Below the pieces are notes generated by a model, which saw only the letters and a list, made by a program, of their open reading frames with translations, made no database searches and had not been told where the DNA came from. A stretch of DNA of 64,000 nucleotides from Coccinella septempunctata (lineage: Eukaryota > Arthropoda > Insecta > Coleoptera > Coccinellidae): contig NC_058189.1 of the NCBI RefSeq assembly GCF_907165205.1, positions 57,004,270 through 57,068,269 on the forward strand, in the 5' to 3' direction. A program made the position numbers and the translations under genes. Below, in pieces: positions 34,001 through 49,000 of this stretch. Numbering within the stretch: position 1 is the stretch's first letter; each line of letters begins with the position of its first letter.

Positions 34001-37000
34001 GCTTAGTGTGGCCGGTAAAATTATCTCGAAGATTATGGCTAATCGTCTGATTCCACTCTTAGAAAAGCTATTAGCTGAATCACAGTGCGGCCTTCGACCA
34101 AATCGAGGTACGGTGGACGTAATCTTGCGACAGCTGCAAGAGAAGGCCCGTGAACAACAATCAAGGATCTATACAGCTTAGATCGATTTAAGTAAGGCCT
34201 TCGACTCGGTGAATCGGAGAGCACTAGTATAGGGAAAATCATGGGACGCCTTGGAGTACCCGAAAAATTCTCAGCAGTGTGTAAAAGCATTCATACACAC
34301 AACACCGATAGAATACAGCATAATGGCTCTACAACCGACCATTTCTCAACCAACTCTGGAATAAAACAAGGCTGCGTGTTAGCGCCTCTACTGTTGTTGT
34401 CGACCAATAGTGACCTGAGCAGGGAGTGGGCTTGGAAGCCTGACCATTGAACAAGTTTGATCCGAAAGTGAAAGAAGTGAAATTTTACAAATTTTTCATT
34501 TTTTGAAGTATGTTTTTTTCATAAAGAGAATGAAATGCTTCCACCATACTAAAAGTTTGACAATCGAATGGCGGGACACCCTATAACACTCTCAGATTCC
34601 CATAATGATTCAATCAACTAGAATTTTAAGGTCTTTTTCCACAGGCGAGACATTTGTTACGGCCTGGCCCGACCTTTGCGGTGTTCCTCGCTAATCTGTA
34701 TTCTTTTATTGAAATGCAAGTGGACTGATAAAAAAAGGAATATAAGAAAATTTTGTAATGAGGTTACCTGGCGTCGTCGAACTGATAATACTTCATTGGC
34801 TTATATTAAAGCACTATGCACTACCAATCGCTGCTTTATCGTTGAACAGTTCTTGGTCTGTCAGCAGCTATGAACGATTTCTCCGATCTTTCGTCATACA
34901 GTGCAAATAAAAAAGAGGAAACTGCCAGAAACGTGAGTAACCCATACTTGTAGAATGGGAGTTAACATGTTGTTCTGTTTTCCTGAACTATTTTAGTAGC
35001 TCCATTTCTAATATTTGGAAATTTTCACTACTCTTTCAAGGTATAGTTTGTTTCACGTAAGCTGGTTATTCATTGGGTAAAATTGAGAACTGAGCCATAA
35101 ATATTGTGATGAAAATAGTCAAAGTTCTTTTCAACTAATTTATTTATACTCATAAAATACATCTTGATCGGATCTGGAAATATTGGAAAATATGTTTTTT
35201 TGGAAACCTAGCAGCGTTGAACGAGTTCAGTACCTGCATGGGTGTCCGCTCTGTTTATGAATATGAACAAGAGCGTAAAAGTTTCACATCACGTTGTCAT
35301 TTTCTTGTCTACCATAAGGGAAAATGTAAATAATACACCTACATGTGAGGAAATGTAGCCTGCTGGATGGGTTACACATATGAGGATATTGAACCAACTG
35401 GACTCAAACCTCTTGGCAAAACCATCGGATGTTATGCCAATCATCTTCGATTTCGAAACGCTTTGTGAAACGGTCATAGCTGACCGTCGTAGTGCAATAA
35501 GTTTCGTAAATCGTTTGGACAAAATGTCATCCACTTGGTTTACTGATGGATCAAAATCAGAAAGGGACACCTGCATTGGCGTATATGGATTTAAACTGAG
35601 GATCTCTAAAGCCCTGGGAAGTGAACCCTCTATTTTATAGAACGACAAACTGACTTTTTACGTATGCGATCAGGAGTGTCTTAAAATGAACCTCAAAAGG
35701 GCGCATATATCACCACGTTGAGGTCCCTGGAATCATACTGCCAGGTATCTCTGCTGACATGAGAGTGTTGTAATACCATAAAGCAACTCGCTAGAGGCAA
35801 TAAAGTGAATCTACTATGGTACCAGGGCCTTGTGGTGTTGAAGGAAATGAAAAAGCCGATGAACTTGCAAAAGAGCATCAAGGTTAACACCTGCTGGACC
35901 TGAGCCTTTCTGTGAGCTTGTGAAATACCAATATGATGTATGCAATGGGAGTTGAACTACAGAATAACCCTCTGGAGAAACTCTCCTGGACTTGCACAGT
36001 CAAAGAAATTCGTGATGATTTCACCGACCTACACCAAAAACTGCTAAAGCTGTCACCAGCTGAGCTTCAGGTGGTGGTGGGACTGCTGACAGGGCACTGT
36101 CGGTATAAATATCATTTGTACCGTATGGGAGAGTCAGCAGATGAAATTTGTAGGCACTGTGGATCAGAAGCAGAAACAGCTAAACACATGGTATGCAAGT
36201 GTCCAGAGCTGGTTGGCCTAAGAACTATTCATATGGGGAAACCGGTCCTGGATACTCACGAAGTAACGTCCAAGGCCCCTAAGGATGTTGTCGTTTTTAT
36301 CAACTCCATTGAAGACCTCTTTGGGTTCCTATGAATGAGTAGGATAGAGAACAGAAGATCTACATGGTCGCAGTTCCCGAAAGGTTAATCGAGCCACAAC
36401 GACCCCGGTTCAAATAATAAGGGATCAATTTTCAACCCTATGAAAATTTGAAGAGAAGAAGGCTGTTAACGGAATTAATATAAATGTTTTATTTCTTGAA
36501 TCCAATCATTATCCACTGCGTTCAATGATAATATTTATTTTTCGTGTACAATATCGAACCTTGTGAATGAGGTAAAAAGTATAGTCGTTAAATGATGTTT
36601 GTAACGTATTAGGAGCTTCAGGACTTATTGATCGGATGAAAAGTTCGCCTCATTTATTGTTTTCCCTTCTTTTCAATGTCTCCTGTTTTCTACCGGATGG
36701 GAAATATTGAATTTTATGGGGTTCTAAAGGTTTGTAATACATATGTATATCATTAAATTGGTAAACATGAAGAAATTTCACCTAGTATGTTAATGAATTT
36801 ATTGGAAATAATATATTTGTCCAAGTCAGTATGTGAAATGATCTTCAAAAATCGAAGAATTCTCTATTCAATGAATATTCAAACGTTTCTTCAAGAAACT
36901 CGATTTTGTTAGGATCAGGTGCCTATATGGTATACTCCCATGTGATTCCATTTTTTTCGCGTGAAAGAGTTTTGTACAATTATTTTTTATCTGGCCAATT

Positions 37001-40000
37001 ACCATAACCTTCAAAATTGAAAATAGAGGATATTTATTCATTGTATGAATAGTTTAGATGAGATATATTAAACACTGTTTAGGTACTTGGTAATTGAGCC
37101 AGTATCATCTAATTATTAACAATGAAACATCGTTTGTCTGTAGATAAACATTGAAATCGCTAAACGAACTACTGACAATGCAAATGCGAATATCTTAATT
37201 TTATGCTTTTTTTGAATACACCAAAGTTTATTTAAGAATTCCATCCTGGATAGTTCGTGGTCGATTATTCAGCACAAAAGATAATTTGGTGGATACCTGA
37301 AAAATTACAAAAGGAGGAAAAAATTGCCATTAAGAATTTGAATACCATTATTCAAAAAAGGCCGCATCTCAACAGAACTTCAGTATTGATGTATCATTTC
37401 GAGTGTCATCTACAATCTATTAATTCTTACTCATATTGAAAACAAAAGAAGGTATATATGTATTTCGAAATTTCACACAATTCGATGTCAATTTTACTAG
37501 GAAAAAGGACGAAGAAGTAAGTGCAGGATTGCCATCATCGACTTAAACAGGGGGAATTGTGTAGGAGAGCCTGACAGAATATTAAAAAAAATCGATTATT
37601 GTACATACTCGAGCGTGTCAGATTAAGATAAAGTTAATTACATGTTGAAAAGTATACATTTTCTTAATCTGACAATTTAAGCGGGACGAATATGTGTGGG
37701 AGGGCGCCAAACTTGCAAAAAAAAAAACGTCACGTGTATATTCTCGAGCGCGTTGGCCTTTTTTCTTATTTTGAAGTTAATGATTCAAGAATAACGGAAA
37801 AAATACAATCTTACAGTTTCAGAAAACCGAAACAATAAAAATTGTCCATAAAGGTCACAAAAATTAGTTTTTTTGAATTATCTCCTCTCCTGGGCTTCAA
37901 ATCATTTCCGTACTGATTATAAATGTTGTAGATCATAACATTTTCAACAAAATTCGTCCGAAGCAATTTTTTCGACGTTTGAACGTTTTTATATGTCGAT
38001 GAATGTACATAAGACTGGGATTCTACATTGACCTTGCCCTTTCGCATGTATGGCTAAGCTCTCATCACCCTCTAGCTCGAAAACGGTTGAGAGTATCGTC
38101 GCCTTGGACGTGAATGGGTCTAATCCACTCAATATAAATTTCGAGTAAAACACATTTGAACTTTTTTCGCTCTAGAAAATCATTAACGCCTAGCTCACAA
38201 CTAGAACTATAGAATTCAAGTCTCAGCTTGTCAAATGTGGGTTACTACTTTTAACTACTATTGAATATTTCAAATCCGCCCTGTAGAAAACAGGTCTAAG
38301 CTGCTAGGTTCTATTCACTTGAAAAATTGTTGCTTAGATCATACTTAGATCTTTAGGCAATTTTGTTAGAACTCAACGAATAAGCTACAAATCGATTGAA
38401 TGTCTTCACTACTACAAAGTTTGAGCTTTTTTGAAGTTGTCTACAGTTCTAACTCAGAAAACCTAAAATTGTGGATTAGACCCATTCACGTCCAAGGCGA
38501 CGTTATGTGAAATTGCTTCAGACAAATGTTTTATTGAATTTTCTTATCATCTTCAAACTGTCAGATTAAGGAAACCCCCCTGATTAGAAGTAGCTTCCTT
38601 TCGGTCCAATATCCAATGTCCTCTGAAAATCTGACACGTTCGAATTTTTTTTTTTACTATTTCCAACTGTTCCGCACCGCCAGCCCCACCACGCAAACTG
38701 TCAGATTAACAAGACCGAACGGTCGCACCTAGATGGATGAAATTCTCATATTTATTACTAGAAGAGTTGCTCTTTCAGAATATGTATCACATTTCCATCT
38801 ACGGTTACTTTTATTGACTGATAAACGATTTGAAAGCTAACCCTCGAAAAATTCTGAAAAAGATGGGTTCAGTTAAAAATTCGTCAGGACCGAACAGTCG
38901 CACCTGCATGGATGAAATTCTCAGATTTATTACAAGAAGAGTTGCTCTTTCAGAATATGTATCACATTTCTATCTACGGTTACTTTTATTGAGAGATAAA
39001 CGACTCGAAAGCTGACCTGATCCTGAAAAAGCTGGATTCACTTAAAAATTCGTCAAGACCGAACGGTTGTACCTAGATGGATGAAAATCTCAGATTTATT
39101 ACTAGAAGAGTTGCTCTTTCAGAATATTTATCATATTTCCATCTACGGTCCAATTAACATATCCTCTAAAAATCTGACACGCTCGAAAATTTTTTTTTTA
39201 CCATTTTCATCTCTTCCGTACGGCCAGCCCCACCACGCAAACTTTCAGATTAACATGAATTTATTATCAGAGACACACAGTGCATATACAGTATCTTAAT
39301 CTGACACGCTCGAGTATGTACACTTGGCGATTTTTTCACATCTTCGAAAACCTGGAGACGCTTTCCCCACCGCTGAAAGTGCATACATCAAAAAACCTTT
39401 TTTTCTCTATACTATCTTATCTTCAAAATCAACTAGGTCTCCACGACGCTCGTGTAGATCTCGATTTATCATCGTGGGCTACCCAATTATAAAGGTGCTT
39501 ACCTCCAAACATAGGAGGTAAATTCTGGTTTGATCTGGGTAAATTACAAGAGCCTGGTCCTCTCTGACTTACAACATCCCATCAGAGATGACGAGATGAC
39601 AAAGAAAACCATCATCCCGAGAAAACATCACGTTGCTAAGTAGAAAGGCAGATTGAGAAAGGGAAACCACCACCCAAACTCTCAAAAGTACTATCAATGG
39701 CACTCAGACGGTTCTAAAACCACGACATTCTAAGATGGTATGGGAGTGCCAAAGAAAAGTCAACGAAACAGACATCTAGCGAAAATGGGTCTAACAGAAA
39801 CTGAGGACTGCAGATTCTGTGGGGAGAAGAAAAAAATTCTGCATCACTTGGCGAGGCAGATCATGTTGTTCCAACTCCTCCTGGATATATCGAACGGCTG
39901 TCATTCTGCCTCTGATGAATACTAAAGGTGACCAACATCCATAAGAAATATCTCTCTACACCTTAACTGCGACAGTGTGGTGAACATGCCTTGCCACAAA

Positions 40001-43000
40001 GAAACTGAGGTTCTCGTCTTTCAACCTAGCATGGCCATCATGCATGCCTAATTAGAATCTGAATTCATCACTAAAGATCTTGTTTTACCCTTTTAGTCTG
40101 CAGTAGTCTTACTCGTTCTTCGATAATAATTCTATTTATTTCGAATTTTCGAATATAATCGGTCCTAATTGATGACAGAAATAAGAAGGAAACGGACCAC
40201 AGGATGTCGCCTATTATCATTTTAGCGACAAGTATTTCTGGTATTTTAGGTAGTCGGAAATAATCATTAATATTGCGGTATTGAATGAAATTCTGCGCGT
40301 ATTACGGATATTACCTGTGCATTATTTGGATAATAATGTCCCAGCAAGGTCGGTTCAGTCTTGTATAGATTCGTATGGTACGATGTGGTGTATCGGATCG
40401 AACGTTAAGCTCATTTCCATGTTGTGCTGGTAGTTTGCCGATAGGTGTCCATAGAGTCATGGAAAAGTCTACCGGAACGGCAGAGGTAAATAAAGTTTAC
40501 ACTTTTTATGCAGTTTTCGTTGGAAATTTTGAATCGATAGTTTGACATCAATCTAAATTATGACTAATTTTTCAACAGTCATAATGGTATGCATCGTTAC
40601 AGTTGATTAAATTAGTCAATGACTCACCGGAACAAATTCTAGTATCGATAGAAATTTACATTTTTACAAATTGTTTATTCGCCTTTCGAAATTTCCTGAA
40701 TTAAATCATCGATGAATGAATCAGTAAGGAATATACAGGGTGACCGACGTGGACGTCCACTAGAAGTTTTGGGACAACTAGTGTTGAGCTGAAAATTTGG
40801 ACCAGGGGTTTTAGACACCGATCTATTCGACAGAAATATCAAAAATTTTCATAGAAGAGCAGTTACCGATTATACCGTAAACAGCATCATATCATATCAT
40901 CCTGATTCTCCGCATATTGCTCTCTCATTTCAAATTGTACACCTATACTGCATTCACATTTATTTTAGCAGTCGGTTGGCCATGGAAATTTGACACATTT
41001 CACTCTGTATAGTACGAAAATGTGGGGTTATGACGCTTGTCAAAAAAAAAAAGTTTCTGTTATTACGTGTTTTATCACAATGTCGAATCTCCTCGGAAAA
41101 TATGTGACGAACGTAATTGAAGTTTACACAAACTGATTGAAGGCATACCAAATCGAGTTATTTACATGGAAAATACAAGAGATCAGTATAATATCATAAT
41201 ATGCACTAGCTTGAGGAGAGTTAATGTTCGTTATCTTCTTTGGCTAAAGTTTGAATACGTTACATCAGTTGTAGATCTCAAAAATTTTAACCCGAAGATG
41301 AAATGCATATGATGCAGTGGTTGGCAATAGGTATCTCCCGAAGGAATTAACAGATAATCACAAAAATGTTAAATTCTTGAACAAAAATCATCTTGCATCA
41401 ATTGAAGTAAAAGGAATTGGAGGAAGTTTCAAGTCAAGATGAACTTGAACCTTGAATTTTCACATGAATAAAAAATTAACAGGACAACTGGCTCGTATTT
41501 GTGGCTGTTCATCTTAATACATCGATATAATAATAATAATTAGGTACTTATTGGTACCTTAAGACATTTACAATGTATGGGACAAGTCGAATGAAAAATA
41601 GAAAAATCAATTATCGGAAACTTATTCTACGACGACATTAATCGAAAATCCTGTAGTTACGTTTCGCATCAATTCACCCAAACATAAAATTCTCAAATGC
41701 CACCACTTTTTTGGGTCTTCCAATAGAAGGAAATTTTTTGTCATCCTCTTCATTCACAATCTTTCTGATTGTGGAAATATTCAGCTGAAATATAAGTCGT
41801 TTAGATCCAGATGAAACATTATATAAATTCTCTTACATTGAATATGTTCGCTACCGTCTGACGTATTGTGGATCTTAGAATGTCGGGCTATAACTATTTG
41901 AATGAGCGGAACTGAATTCTAAATAGCACTTCCTGAAACCCTGTCTTCTCTCTCTTTCAAACACTTTCGGCATTTTCGTAATGAAAATTGATATTAGTTG
42001 TGGCAACGGCGTTATGACATTAACGACATTTCATGAGTGCCAACCTTACTCCGTTCTAGTTACAAAAACTTGAGAAAATTATTTCATGGCCAACCGACTG
42101 CTAAAATAAATATGAATACAGTATAGAATTTTATGGCACCATTAGATAGTCCATTTAAAGGCAATGTCAACTAAGTGCCATACTTGAGGTATAAATTCAA
42201 CTTATTAGACTTGTTGTTGCTAGGTTGTTTCATATTTCTTAGAATAACTATCGCCGAAAGTCTAAATCAGAAACTATTCTTTAGATGACGCCCAAATCTT
42301 CAAACCGTTACTTTAGAACTAAGTACTACTTTTCAATTTGGTCATATGTCCATTTTTGGACATATTGGGAAAAAATCTGGGAACCGAATAGATCTGAGCT
42401 AAGTTCAGCACCTGCGGATAGCTCACTGCTCTCGTCTGAATTTGGTTAATCGCTGAAAACCTCTCGTCTTAACCTCAGTGCTTTGCCAGGATTCTCATAG
42501 TGAAGTCTACTTTGATTTTGAGTGGTGGAATTTTGAATCTTATCAAGCTTTTTCTGGATATTTGCTGTAGTTGAACAGTTACAGTAGGTTCATACTACAA
42601 GAGGAATCTCTGTCGTACAAGTGGAAGTGCTGCATATGATCATGGGGGTGGAAGAGCAAGAGCTACAACTTTCACACAAGATCCGCTTATACTGTTAACT
42701 ACACGATGGAATTCCTTCTTGACTATCATCCCGAATTGATAGCTTATTCCGACAAGATACCGGTGGTCAAAAAATCCGGAATAGGTTACATAATTTCTGT
42801 TTGAGGGCAAGAAGATCCTTCAGGCACTTGCCCTACTTAAGTAGGGAGCAGCGGCGAATTGAACTATCTTTGCAAATTCGTTCTTCAAATTGCTAAATTT
42901 TCTCAGTAGGAATGTTTGAACATCATAAGCATCAACTGTGTTGATATAACCACCAAGAGAAATCCAAATGACGACAACATATCACTCGGTATGACTGTGA

Positions 43001-46000
43001 TTGTTAAATTTCTATACTACCAAGAATCTGGAATAATCTCATTATTTGTTTGAATTACCCGAAATAACGAATCTCTGATTCAATATTTTGATTCGGTAAC
43101 GATAAATAATTGCAAAGTTTATGTTCTGACTGTAGGCTATAGAAGGTAACAAAATGAATCGATTACCCATCTCTTGGCTTTGATCGCCATATTTTGAGGG
43201 TTGAAAATTGACAAACACTTAAAAAGGGTACATCAGGAAGTGTTCATGCAGTTCTAATACTATTCACTGCATGAGTTATAGTTGGGGAGCCGACGATGTT
43301 AAATCGGGACCTAGTAGATTTTGAAGATTAGATGGTAGTAAGTAAAAAAGGTTTTATGATGTATGTACTTTCAGCGGTGGAGACAGCGTCTGCAGGTTTT
43401 CAAAGATGTAAAGAAATCGTCAGGTGTACCTACTCGAGCGTGTCAGATTAAGATACTGTATATGCCCTACGTGGTCGCCTACGTGTCTCTGATAATAAAT
43501 TCATGTTAATCTGACAGTTTGCGTGGTGGGGTTGGCCGTACGGAAGAGTTGAAAATGGTAAAAAAAAAATTTTCGAGCGTGTCAGATTTTTAGAGGATAT
43601 GTTAATTGGACCCAAAGGAAGCTACCGGACCCAGCTGTTTCAATAATATATCTGAGTTTCGAGTCGTTTATCTCTCAATAAAAGTAACCGTAGATGGAAA
43701 TGTGATACATATTCTGAAAGAGCAACTCTTTTAGTAATAAATTTGAGAATTTAATCCATCTTGGTGCAACCGTTGGATCTTGACGAATTTTTAACTGAAC
43801 CCAGCTTTTTCAGGAATTTTCGAAGGTCAGCTTTAGAGTCGTTTATCTCACAATAAAATTAACCGTAGATGAAAATGTGATACATATTCTTACAGGATGT
43901 CCTAGAAAATTCCCCCTATATACAGGTCTAATTTTTGATAGAGGTACTCTACAGGGTCCAAGGTATCTCCTCTTACATTAATCTGACACGCTCGAATAAA
44001 TCCTGAGTTTCCCTCTTGGGCTTCCAAACTATTAAGCTCGACTAGTTATTCATTACGGAAATTTGTATCTTGGAATAATTAGTACCTCTGTGAAATTCAA
44101 ATCTTTATCAATATAAAACTGCAGAATATACGTATTTCTTTATTATATACGACTATTTGATTTGTCCATTCAATAAAGTTATTGACTCGGAAATACCGCA
44201 TCTGATAATTTAATGACGCAGATCAGAATTATTCAGGTTCGCAACTATTTCCATATTCTTCTGTACAGTGTTTACATCTGAAATGTTTTGGTTGATCGTC
44301 AAACTATTGTGAAATACCGAAGGTTCTGTGTGGATCTGATCGTCCACTCAACACGTATGAAATAGTAATTATCGATGATATGTGTTCGAAAGCAAATTTG
44401 ATTTTTCAATGGGGTTCATAACTCTCACCATGTTCTAGCGTGTTGAACGAAGCTCTTCGACAAAATTCCTGCCACCGTATTCCATGGGGAAGGTACTAAA
44501 TTTTTCCTCCGACTATTCAGGTTGAATATTAATATTTTGATATGATATTATGTTAAAAAATTTCTCACGGACTTTGATGTTTCATACAATTCAGAAGTAT
44601 ACAGGTGGAATAATGATTTCTCATTTTTATTCCTTTAATTTCAGGACAATAATGCGGGTTCCATCATGTGGATGACAGCCAGCGAAGCTAGCAGTTTAAC
44701 AGCTGAAGAAGTAGGAGAACGACTGAATGTCGACATAAACAAGGGTCTGAGCTGGCAGGAAGCGAACAGGAGAAGACAATTTTCAGGGTAAGTAACCCCC
44801 AGCCGTTTGTGAATACCCACACTAACGTTTGACAAGGAATCATCCCTTAAATTTTTCGCCACTATTCGTTTACAGCATGTACAAATATAAATATGTACAT
44901 AAAGCGTCAATTTTGCATAGATAAGGGTTTTTTAAATAACTTCTAGGAATGGGTCAATGAAACAGAAAATTTGTATTATTCATCCAAGTTTGTTGTATCG
45001 CCTTCAAAGTTGTCTCTTTATACAAATCTAGTTTTTTTCGACTTAATTGCTATCTTGAAGGCAGCCTAACTCTCCGTTCACTATCTCACCCTCTGGCTTA
45101 AATTCACAGTTCACAACATTGTGATAATCAGAAAAATACCATTAGCGTCAACTTTTGATCGACTATCATGTGCTTTTTTTCAGTTTAGGCTCAGTTGGAA
45201 AGCAGGCTTGTTGAATGGTTTGAAAGTGAAACTCGTAAATCCATTAATGCGTTTCACAAACTGATTTGTGAGGCACATTTATTGATAAAGATAACAATCA
45301 CAATATTGCATATAAAAATTACTGTTTTTTTTTCAGATATAACGAATTTACAGTAAAGGATGAAGATCCACCATGGAAGAAATATCTAGAACAATTCCAA
45401 AACCCATTGATATTATTATTATTAGCATCAGCTTTAGTTTCAGTTTTTATGAAACAATTTGACGACGCAATCAGCATCACAGTAGCTATAGTTATTGTAG
45501 TCACAGTAGCGTTCGTGCAGGAATATAGATCGGAGAAGTCTCTGCAAGAGCTTACCAAACTTGTTCCTCCTTCATGCCATTGGTGAGTAACGTTTTGGTA
45601 TTAGTATAAAAAAATTACCACTCTTTGCGACGTGCGTTTGTTCAAACCTTTCTTCTCCCTAAAGAATAGTTATCATTAAACGAGTTTATTACATCAGTTC
45701 TCAATTCATTGAAGCTGTATCCCTTAAGTATTATATTTCGTAAATATTTATTTATCTGTCGACATTAAAAGTTCAGAGTCTAGAAGCTAAAATCCTCAAC
45801 GAATATGAATATAAGTTGTTATCCCGTATGAGCATAAAACAGCAGCAGTAGTATTCTTTTTCTGCGCGACATTCTCTCACATAAATGATACATATGTAAT
45901 GTAACCTCATTAGCTTATGTTGGACGACTCCTTATGTAGGAGTATTACAGATAGTACAGTTGAAATTAACCGGAAAATTGAAAATGTTGGTTTATTGACC

Positions 46001-49000
46001 GTTACGTCTTTTATGAACCAATAAAAATATAATGTCAAATCGGTATTTGGTATATTACCGTATCGATAATTATTTCTCATAAAATTAAAATGTTGAGGCA
46101 TTTAAGAGATGAATTATTTTTTCCATTTTCGATTGGATTATGGTTAATCTACGAATAACAATTAAAAATATTGCTTGATGCAAGTATTTTGTGTATATCA
46201 GTATACATGCTGAGTCTTTGACTTTGATTCTTGAGGTCAAAAGAAACACTTTTTTTCTATACCACTTTTTCCGATTCGGCCCTAATAAAAATATATAGCC
46301 ATTTTGTTTTCATATTGCGCTGTGCCACCGTGGAAAAACAAAATCACCTTCAGAATAACTAGCTAAATCTGTGACACTACACATCTGTGGACATTTCAAA
46401 CGGAGTTGTATTCAGCCAAAATACCCAATTTTTCCAATTTCACAGACACTTTTTAATTCTCGAACATAAAATTACTCGAAAACGGCGCATTATACGAGAA
46501 AATAGTATGAAGAATACTTTTATTTTACAAAACGTTCAAATATTCTTTACATAGCGTCCAACTTAGTTTCAAGAGATGGGTTCTTTGGATTTTTGGTATT
46601 TTTATGGTACCTGGTCATAATGAGAAAACTGGAAGTCGTGGGTGATATCTTGTATTTGAAAGAGTCATCAAATAAATGAAAAACTAAATTCCAAAATTTA
46701 TTTCATTCGATAAAACCGTTTGTGAGATAGAACTAAAAATATCATTTTTTTATGGCTTTTCAACACCCTGTATCCTTTAAACCGAGTGGATACGGAAAAA
46801 ATGGTATACGAAAAAAGTATTCCTTTCAACCTCAAGAATCTACTGTTAAAATATTTGTACTAGTCAAATACTTATCCTGTATACCCAATAGTATATGTAG
46901 AGTTACTTGAAAGTGGAGGTATAATGCCTTCTGGCAATAACATCTCATTTCCCAAAAGGCAGCTCAATATTGATTCCAATCCTCGGCATTTATAGTTCGA
47001 ATAACATGTGGCAATTTTATAATGTACTGTTTTACTTTTACTAGTCAAATTAGTAACCCCCTGGGGCGTGAACAGCAAGGATTGCTTTTTATTTTATTCT
47101 TAGGTTTAAAAGGTGAATATATTATTTTTAGCTTGAGAGAGGGCACACCGGACACTTTCTTAGCCAGAGAATTGGTACCTGGGGATGTGGTGATTCTGAA
47201 TGTCGGAGACAGGGTACCAGCTGACGTGAGACTTAGTGAATCCACCGATTTGACCATAGATGAAAGTAGTTTTACAGGGGAGACTGAACCAGGTCGAAAG
47301 AGCATTGGTCCTGTATTAAGACCCAATGGTGCACACTCGTCAAATACTAATATTGCTTTTATGGGGACACTTGTACGGTGTGGTCATGGCAAGGTATTGA
47401 AACTATTTTATCTGTCCCTGAACATTGAAGGTATTAAGATTCTCTTCTTTGTAGGGAATCGTTGTTAGCACAGGTTCGAATAGCGAGTTTGGGTCTGTAT
47501 TCAAGATGATGCTCGAGGAAGAAGCACCTAAAACGCCCCTTCAGAAGTCTATGGACAACTTGGGAACCCAGCTCTCGATGTATTCCTTCGCTATTATTGG
47601 ACTCATTATGTTTATTGGCTGGATGCAAGGCAAACAACTTATGGAAATGTTCACTATTGGAGTCAGTTTAGCTGTGGCGGCTATTCCAGAGGGTAAACTT
47701 AATTTTGAACAAGTTATTGTTGTCTGGGGAAGATAATTTGAATCTGTAGCTCGAGACCTCTCGTCTTTCATCTAAATAGTAAAAACAACTCGTGTGATAG
47801 TTTCAAAGTGTCTGGAAGTGGTGATTAGTCAGATTATATCAGTTTCAAATATGTGGGTTCCTAAGAAGAAATCTGGTGTCTCAAATAACATTCTTCAAAT
47901 GAAAACTGTAACTAAATTTTGTTCTTTCAGGTTTACCAATTGTGGTGACGGTAACTTTGGCCTTGGGGGTGATGAGGATGGCCAAGAGAAACGCCATCGT
48001 GAAAAAACTCCCCACAGTCGAAACTTTGGGTTGCGTGAACGTTATTTGTTCCGATAAAACCGGAACAATAACTAGGAACGAAATGACAGTTACCGTTTTG
48101 GTAACATCCGATGGCTATATAGCTGAACTTACCGGAGCTGGTTACAATGATCATGGTCAAGTTTTATTGCACAAATGTGACTACCCTGACAGAGCAAGGG
48201 AAAGTGTACATCAGCTCTTAGAGGTAATTAAAAAATTCGTATTCATCAGGGTAACTTAGATGTATTTGGGGTGGAGTTAAGGACGGTTTTGTCTACAAAC
48301 CAGGTGACTAATTCAAAATTAGGACAAAGCAGTGGAAATCCAATAGTTCATTAGTGTTAGAACGAAATGATCAGTACTCTGTTTACTAATTCAATGCATG
48401 TTTATGGGATTTTTTTCCAAGGAAATGAAACACAAATATTGCATGATGTTCATGAATGAAAAAATTTTAAAGCTGGATCTACCAAGAAAGGTAGATCTGT
48501 GGGCTCATCTCTAATCTGCTAATATCGATTTTAGGTGGGTGCGGTTTGTAATAACGCGATAATCCAGAACGAATCTCTATTAGGTTCACCAACAGAGGGA
48601 GCTCTGTTGTCCGCGGCAATGAAACATGGAATGTACAATGTTGGCGAAACCTACGTCAGACTCCAAGAGTTCCCCTTCAGCTCAGAACAAAAAATAATGG
48701 CAGTACGTTGCATTTCAAAATATGATAGTGATAAGAAAGAAGTTTGTTTTGCGAAAGGTGCAATAGAAAAAATTTTAGCTAAATGTAATCGTTATAGTAT
48801 TAATGGACGATATGAAACATTGACGACGAAAAAAGAACAAGAATTCATGGGAGAGGCTGTGGAGATAGGAAAGAAGGGGTTGAGAGTATTGGCTATGGCT
48901 AAGGGTGATGGTTATCAGGACATGGTTTACCTGGGCTTGGTGGGGATCTGTGATCCTCCAAGGCCTTTGGTCAGGGAGGCAATTACCATTCTGAATCAGT

